Origin: CAYFUR01 sp964346275
Lineage (GTDB): Bacteria; Sumerlaeota; Sumerlaeia; SLMS01
Direction of reading: 5' to 3'
Assembly: GCA_964346275.1 (NCBI GenBank)
Contig: CAYFUR010000031.1
Location: 1 to 35,322 of the forward strand
Length of the DNA stretch: 35,322 nt
The stretch's first letter is position 1, and each line of letters opens with the position of its first letter. The notes under the pieces are model-generated. The model had not been told where the DNA came from, did no database searches, and was given only the letters and a program-made list of their open reading frames with translations. Below, one piece after another: positions 31,486 to 35,322 of this stretch. The translations under genes and the position numbers were made by a program.

Positions 31486-33704
31486 GGCGACAGTTCCTCC
31501 GCTCGAAAATCCTTCAGCAACCGGTAGCGCGAAGTCAAAATATCCTCGTAGATTCCCGCCGTGTCCAGCAACCGGATCAAGTCGTATTGCTCTTCCGCTC
31601 CCGCGAGATCGTTCAGCGAAAGGAGGCAGTCGGCAAATGAAAGCCTCAGTCCGGTCTCCCTCGGATCGAGCAACACCGCCAGCGCGTACACCTCGCACGC
31701 CGGTTCCGTGTAATACTGGTCGGAAAGAGCCTCGCCCAGCAGCCTCAGCGCCGTGGAGGATGTGGGGTTCTCTCGCGCCAGGGCCAGTGCCGCCTTCAGG
31801 CGTAATGGTTCCGCCTTTTCCCGGCGCGCCGTCGAATAGATGATCAAATTCACAACGTCATTATTCGATTCGACCGCGTCCAGGTAATCGTTCAATTGCT
31901 GGAGCGAGAACGTATCTTCCGGCAGTCCGCTTTTCTTCCACTCCTCGAATTCAATGCCTTGCAGGGTTGCCGCGCCAAAGTTTTCCACCAGGTAAATCGG
32001 CCGCTCCGCCGTCTCATTGATGCGTGCAGCCTCTTCCGCCAGAGACAGCCGCCCACTGATGCGTTCGCGGGCGATACCAAAGGGTGCAACGGCTGTATAG
32101 CTCAAATCGTCTCCCGTCGTCGGTTCCATGATATCCATGTTCAGATTCTTCGACGCGTCTTCCAAATACCATGCGGGCGACTCTTCGACAGCCTCGCTGA
32201 AAACACCGGCCAGCGCCAGAATCAGCCCGGGCGTTTCGTCCAGATAGTCTCCGATCCGCTCCATTAGCGCATCCACGGCCACCAGTTCCGGCATTCCCGC
32301 TTCCATCTCCAGGCCAAAGCGTTTCGCCATGGACGACCGCAGCGCGTCCGCCATTTCCCGCGTCGTCTCGACATCGGGCGGCGCATCCAGGCTGCGCACC
32401 AGGCCTTCCTCTCGGATCGCGTCCCCGAGCGCGGTCTTCCGCAGCGCCTTGTGCAGATCATCGGAAAGCCCCAGCGCGTTGGAAAGCAGCTCTTTATTCG
32501 CCGACCGGAACGCGGCCAGGCGGGATTCATACATGTCCAGAGCAGCCCGGTCGATCCGCCGCACTTCGTAGCGCCCTTGCTCATTCCTGATTGTATAGAC
32601 AATGAATTCGCCACTCGGCGAAACCGAGACCGTATAGGCCGGCCGTGCCGTGAAAGGCTTGCCACTCCCCGGAGTCTCCGGCGCATCGCGGAAATAACCC
32701 CGCCCCGTATTGCCGTTCCTTTTCCACGTGCGAATCCAGAACAGGTTCCCTGGCTGGTCCGCCGAGGGGTGCACATCCGCCGCCCGGTCCGTGCTGGTCA
32801 AAAAGCCCTTGGGCGTCCCGTCCTCCAGTTCCAGCAGGGGAGCAGGCAGCGGATCGATCTGATAAGCCTGTGACAAATGCCCCCAGAGCTTTCCCGCCGA
32901 AGGCAGCGTGCCCAGCGCGGCATAGCGTGAACGCGGCGCCCAGTCCGCCTCTCGCACTTCTTCCGACTCGGGATCGAAGGAAGAAAGCTTCAGCCGGATG
33001 CGCCGCTTTTGCGTCGCATCCAGGTTCAACTGTTCCTCGACGAAGAGAAGCTTATTTCCTTTAAGCGCCCACCACGCGCGCCCGCGCGGATGCTCCTGAT
33101 AGAGTTTCTGGTCTCGAAAATCGACGCCTGAAAGAATCCAGATGCGGCTCCGATGTTGAACAAGCAGCCGCTTCCCCTCCGCATCCAGTTGCAGATAATC
33201 CGCTCCTTCATCCAGCAGGGTGCTCCAGCGTTGTCCTTTCACCAGGAGCACAGCGTCTTCCTTGGCGACCACTACCGCCCCGTCGTTCAGTGCAACCGCA
33301 TCATGAGGCTGAACTGCCGTATCGTGGACCACCTCGCCCGGCAGCGGCGGCGGAAGATTCCGCGCGGGAAGATCAAACTCCGGCTCGTCGAATTGAAAAT
33401 CGGTTTTCCGGGTGGAAACGAGCGCATCCAGCGTCAGGCCCCGGGATGTCTCAACGGACTCCGCCCGCGTCAATTCCCGGGTGCGGGCGAGAATCTCCGA
33501 CACACGCTGCTCAACGTTTTTGGGTTCAAGAGCTTTCGCCTGTTTTTCCGGCGTGAGAGACGCGGGCGTCCGCGGCGCCTCTTCTCCGCAGCCAGACAGC
33601 AAGGCCGCCGTGGCCATGGCGGCCAAAAACCAGACTCGTTTGGCAGAGGAAAGAAATCCCGCCAAAGGCAACCGGCAAGCGGGGGGACGCGGGGGAGCGG
33701 ACAC
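31482..33704 (-). CDS. large lipoprotein with propeller-like N-terminal half and helical repeats
   Basis: The 740-residue product is a lipoprotein: after a basic start, AAMATAALLSGC is a lipobox with Cys39, followed by GEEAP. Residues 110-390 contain repeated short beta-type segments (DAVALNDGAVVVAKEDAVLL, YTVSVSPSGEFIVYTIRNEQGRYEVRRI) suggesting a WD/TolB-like propeller. Residues 620-740 look like TPR-type helical repeats (LRLKAALALARENPTSSTALRLLGEAL). I cannot name a family. The start is GTG at 33704, three bases after the MoxR stop. The C-terminal stop overlaps acpS. The tight link to an AAA ATPase suggests an envelope complex, but its role is unknown. Confidence 0.78.
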   Translation of the reverse strand: MSAPPRPPACRLPLAGFLSSAKRVWFLAAMATAALLSGCGEEAPRTPASLTPEKQAKALEPKNVEQRVSEILARTRELTRAESVETSRGLTLDALVSTRKTDFQFDEPEFDLPARNLPPPLPGEVVHDTAVQPHDAVALNDGAVVVAKEDAVLLVKGQRWSTLLDEGADYLQLDAEGKRLLVQHRSRIWILSGVDFRDQKLYQEHPRGRAWWALKGNKLLFVEEQLNLDATQKRRIRLKLSSFDPESEEVREADWAPRSRYAALGTLPSAGKLWGHLSQAYQIDPLPAPLLELEDGTPKGFLTSTDRAADVHPSADQPGNLFWIRTWKRNGNTGRGYFRDAPETPGSGKPFTARPAYTVSVSPSGEFIVYTIRNEQGRYEVRRIDRAALDMYESRLAAFRSANKELLSNALGLSDDLHKALRKTALGDAIREEGLVRSLDAPPDVETTREMADALRSSMAKRFGLEMEAGMPELVAVDALMERIGDYLDETPGLILALAGVFSEAVEESPAWYLEDASKNLNMDIMEPTTGDDLSYTAVAPFGIARERISGRLSLAEEAARINETAERPIYLVENFGAATLQGIEFEEWKKSGLPEDTFSLQQLNDYLDAVESNNDVVNLIIYSTARREKAEPLRLKAALALARENPTSSTALRLLGEALSDQYYTEPACEVYALAVLLDPRETGLRLSFADCLLSLNDLAGAEEQYDLIRLLDTAGIYEDILTSRYRLLKDFRAEELSP

Positions 33705-33707
33705 CGG

Positions 33708-34646
33708 CTAGCGCAGATCCTCCTCGTCAAAATCGTCTTCGCCATCGTCGTCGTCGAAGAACTCTTCCTCCTCGAATTCTTCCAATTCGCGCAGCGCCCC
33801 CTTCATGCGGTCCGAAGGCAGCCCCGTATCCAGGAAATCCGCCCCCTCCTTGCCCAGCACCGCCTCGATCGAGTCGGAAAGAAACCCCTTGGGCTCTTCG
33901 CCGCGAAGCTGGCCCAGCTTGAGCGCAAACCGCAGGATGTTCACCCCGTCGCGGCTCGTGAACGGCAGGTTCACCTGGTGGGCCTTCTGCAGGAAATCCG
34001 CGACGTAATCGGTCAACTCATCTTCGGCGAAGGGGACGTTGAACTTGAGGATCGCCTTCTCTTCGTCCCGGTTGGGATAGAGCACCTCGATCTGCGGCTG
34101 GAGGCGCGTCCCGATATATTCCGGCAGCTCATAGGTCGACGCGTCGTCATTCATCGTCACGCAGACGCGGAAATCCCGATGGGCGCCGATCTTGATCCCG
34201 GCGATCACCGATTCCACGTAGCGCCGCCGGTCCAGCAGCGGAGCCAGCGACGCCCAGCTTTTCTCCGACATGCGGTTGCCTTCATCCAGGATGCAGACCC
34301 CGCCGGTCAGCATCGCCGTCACCAGGGGAGAGGCGTGGTAGGCGATCTCGTTCTTCCCCGCGATCACCGGCGTCACGATCAAATCCTCCGGCCGCGTATC
34401 CATGGTGCATTGAAGAATATAGACGTCCTGCTTGAGCGACCGCGCCACGGAATAGGCCAGCGTCGTCTTGCCCACCCCCGGACGGCCAATCAGCCGCGGA
34501 TTCAACGGCAGATCCTGGTCCTGGAGGACCAGCCAGGCCGCTTCGAGCTGCTCGCGAACGCGGTCGTTGCCGATCCATTGCATCTCGATGGAATCGGGGT
34601 GCGCGAGATGGAGTTCAACGCCATCGACCTTCTTTTTTCGGCTCAT
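33708..34646 (-). CDS. MoxR-type AAA+ ATPase with an acidic tail
   Basis: The 312-residue protein has the AAA+ motifs of the MoxR/AAA_5 group: Walker A LIGRPGVGKTTLAYSVAR, Walker B GGVCILDEGNRM, sensor 1 FRVCVTMNDDA, and arginine-containing IGTRLQPQIEV. The presensor loop GIKIGAHRDF is typical of the clade. The C-terminal 35 residues are almost all Glu and Asp (EEFEEEEFFDDDDGEDDFDEED). MoxR ATPases act as chaperones that load metals or assemble complexes, usually with a von Willebrand factor A protein; none is in the window. It is the first gene of the envelope operon, with the divergent phytochelatin synthase-like gene 233 bases away. GGGAGG lies before the ATG. Confidence 0.85.
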   Translation of the reverse strand: MSRKKKVDGVELHLAHPDSIEMQWIGNDRVREQLEAAWLVLQDQDLPLNPRLIGRPGVGKTTLAYSVARSLKQDVYILQCTMDTRPEDLIVTPVIAGKNEIAYHASPLVTAMLTGGVCILDEGNRMSEKSWASLAPLLDRRRYVESVIAGIKIGAHRDFRVCVTMNDDASTYELPEYIGTRLQPQIEVLYPNRDEEKAILKFNVPFAEDELTDYVADFLQKAHQVNLPFTSRDGVNILRFALKLGQLRGEEPKGFLSDSIEAVLGKEGADFLDTGLPSDRMKGALRELEEFEEEEFFDDDDGEDDFDEEDLR

Positions 34647-34879
34647 GCGGTTTCGTATGCCTCCCGGGGAGCGTGTTCCAGGCCTTCAGCGTGATGCGCC
34701 GCCCCTCCCCCGTCAAGCAAAGGGAAATGGCAATTCGCACCGGAGGGCATGGCCTTCCATCATCCCGCCGAGAGATTCTGGGTGCGGCCTCTTTACCCCG
34801 GAAAAGTGCTTGTTCTTTCCACTTGGAAGATGCCTGGTAGTCAAATCGAACAATTTCATTTCGAGAGGTGACCCCGCGA

Positions 34880-35322
34880 ATGAGAGTTCCACAGCTCCTT
34901 GCCCTGGCCCTTCTTGCCGGTACGGCCCCCACGGTTTCCTCGGCCAAAACGCCGGGGGAGATTCCCGTCGAGGCCTCCGAGGAAGCCCTCGCCGAGTGGC
35001 GGAAGAAAACTCAGGACGCGGTTTCCGACATCATTCCCCTCGACAGCAAAGAGGGGAAGGAGCTTCTGCGCGAAACCGGAGGACCCGCCTACGAACCCCT
35101 GGCGGCCAACTGGGTTCCCCAGCTCAAGAGCCATTGTGGCGCGGCATCCGCCGTTGTTGTCCAGAATGCCATGCTCCCCGGCGAGGACTTCACCCAGAGC
35201 GACCTCTTCACCGCCGAAACGGCCCACATCATTACCCAGGATGTTGTCTATCGCATAGGATTCACCCTCGAAGAACTCGACAACATGATCGAAACGCGTT
35301 CGGGGTTGCAAACGACGCGCTT
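34880..35322 (+). CDS. exported phytochelatin-synthase-like cysteine peptidase, 5' part
   Basis: The gene runs off the window end; 147 full codons are visible. The ATG at 34880 follows GAGAGGTG. Residues 1-22 are a signal peptide (MRVPQLLALALLAGTAPTVSSA). The rest matches the bacterial phytochelatin-synthase domain: IIPLDSKEGKELLRET near the start, PQLKSHCGAASAVVVQNAML with the expected catalytic Cys, then DFTQSDLFTAET and VVYRIGFTLEELDNMIETRSG. Bacterial single-domain members, such as that of Nostoc, hydrolyse glutathione to gamma-glutamylcysteine rather than polymerise it. The catalytic His and Asp would lie beyond the window. It is divergent from the MoxR operon; the shared gap (34647-34879) shows no clear operator to me. 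Confidence 0.85.
   Translation, partial: MRVPQLLALALLAGTAPTVSSAKTPGEIPVEASEEALAEWRKKTQDAVSDIIPLDSKEGKELLRETGGPAYEPLAANWVPQLKSHCGAASAVVVQNAMLPGEDFTQSDLFTAETAHIITQDVVYRIGFTLEELDNMIETRSGLQTTR

Noticed and set aside
1..35322. CRISPR arrays, insertion sequences or prophage genes
   Set aside because: No regularly spaced repeats, transposase or phage-like proteins were seen. The only mobile-element hint is the small inverted repeat at 27031-27116.

Overview
The window is a dense, bacterial, GC-rich stretch (roughly 60% by eye) with short intergenic gaps and many 4-base start/stop overlaps. An LPXTG motif is not seen; a lipobox protein, Sec signal peptides and a type IV prepilin-like protein point to a Gram-negative-type cell. 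The prepilin style (FTLIELLIVVAVI with a late YDPTNGTISSGDI segment) and the metabolism resemble uncultured bacteria around the PVC/FCB groups or candidate phyla such as Sumerlaeota. That placement is a guess, because no rRNA or species marker is available.

Layout. Positions 1-52 are the 3' part of a tRNA-Gly. Positions 100-6450 (minus) form a seven-gene heme-iron operon: substrate-binding protein, permease and ATPase of a hemin ABC importer, then a secreted protein with two lectin-like repeats, a prepilin-like protein, a heme oxygenase and a HutX-type heme carrier. Positions 6686-7830 (plus) hold a SAM methyltransferase and a cupin. Positions 7841-10268 (minus) hold a hexapeptide acyltransferase, the DNA polymerase sliding clamp and a NUDIX hydrolase.

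Positions 10395-22865 (minus) are a complete ten-gene module for making propionate from succinate with energy conservation. It encodes both methylmalonyl-CoA mutase subunits, the MeaB chaperone, the epimerase, four subunits of a sodium-pumping methylmalonyl-CoA decarboxylase, a biotin ligase to charge its carrier and a CoA-transferase to close the cycle. It ends in a clear intrinsic terminator. The inferred cycle is succinyl-CoA to (R)- then (S)-methylmalonyl-CoA, then propionyl-CoA + CO2 with Na+ export, and finally CoA transfer from propionyl-CoA to succinate.

A 901-base divergent gap with several hairpins (22866-23766) separates this from the most unusual locus. At 23767-26636 a single protein fuses an ATP-grasp ligase to a fold-III PLP decarboxylase, translationally coupled to a small transglutaminase-like cysteine enzyme. 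I do not know a characterised pathway with this exact architecture, and it is the best candidate here for an undescribed system. Just beyond it lies a relic of a flavin disulfide oxidoreductase (26653-26922). Then come a ROK regulator with two conspicuous inverted repeats in its leader and an NAD(P)-binding SDR-like protein.

Positions 29089-34646 (minus) form a further operon: MoxR-type AAA ATPase, large lipoprotein, holo-ACP synthase, secreted unknown protein and glycerophosphodiesterase. The window ends inside a divergent, exported phytochelatin-synthase-like gene (34880 onward).
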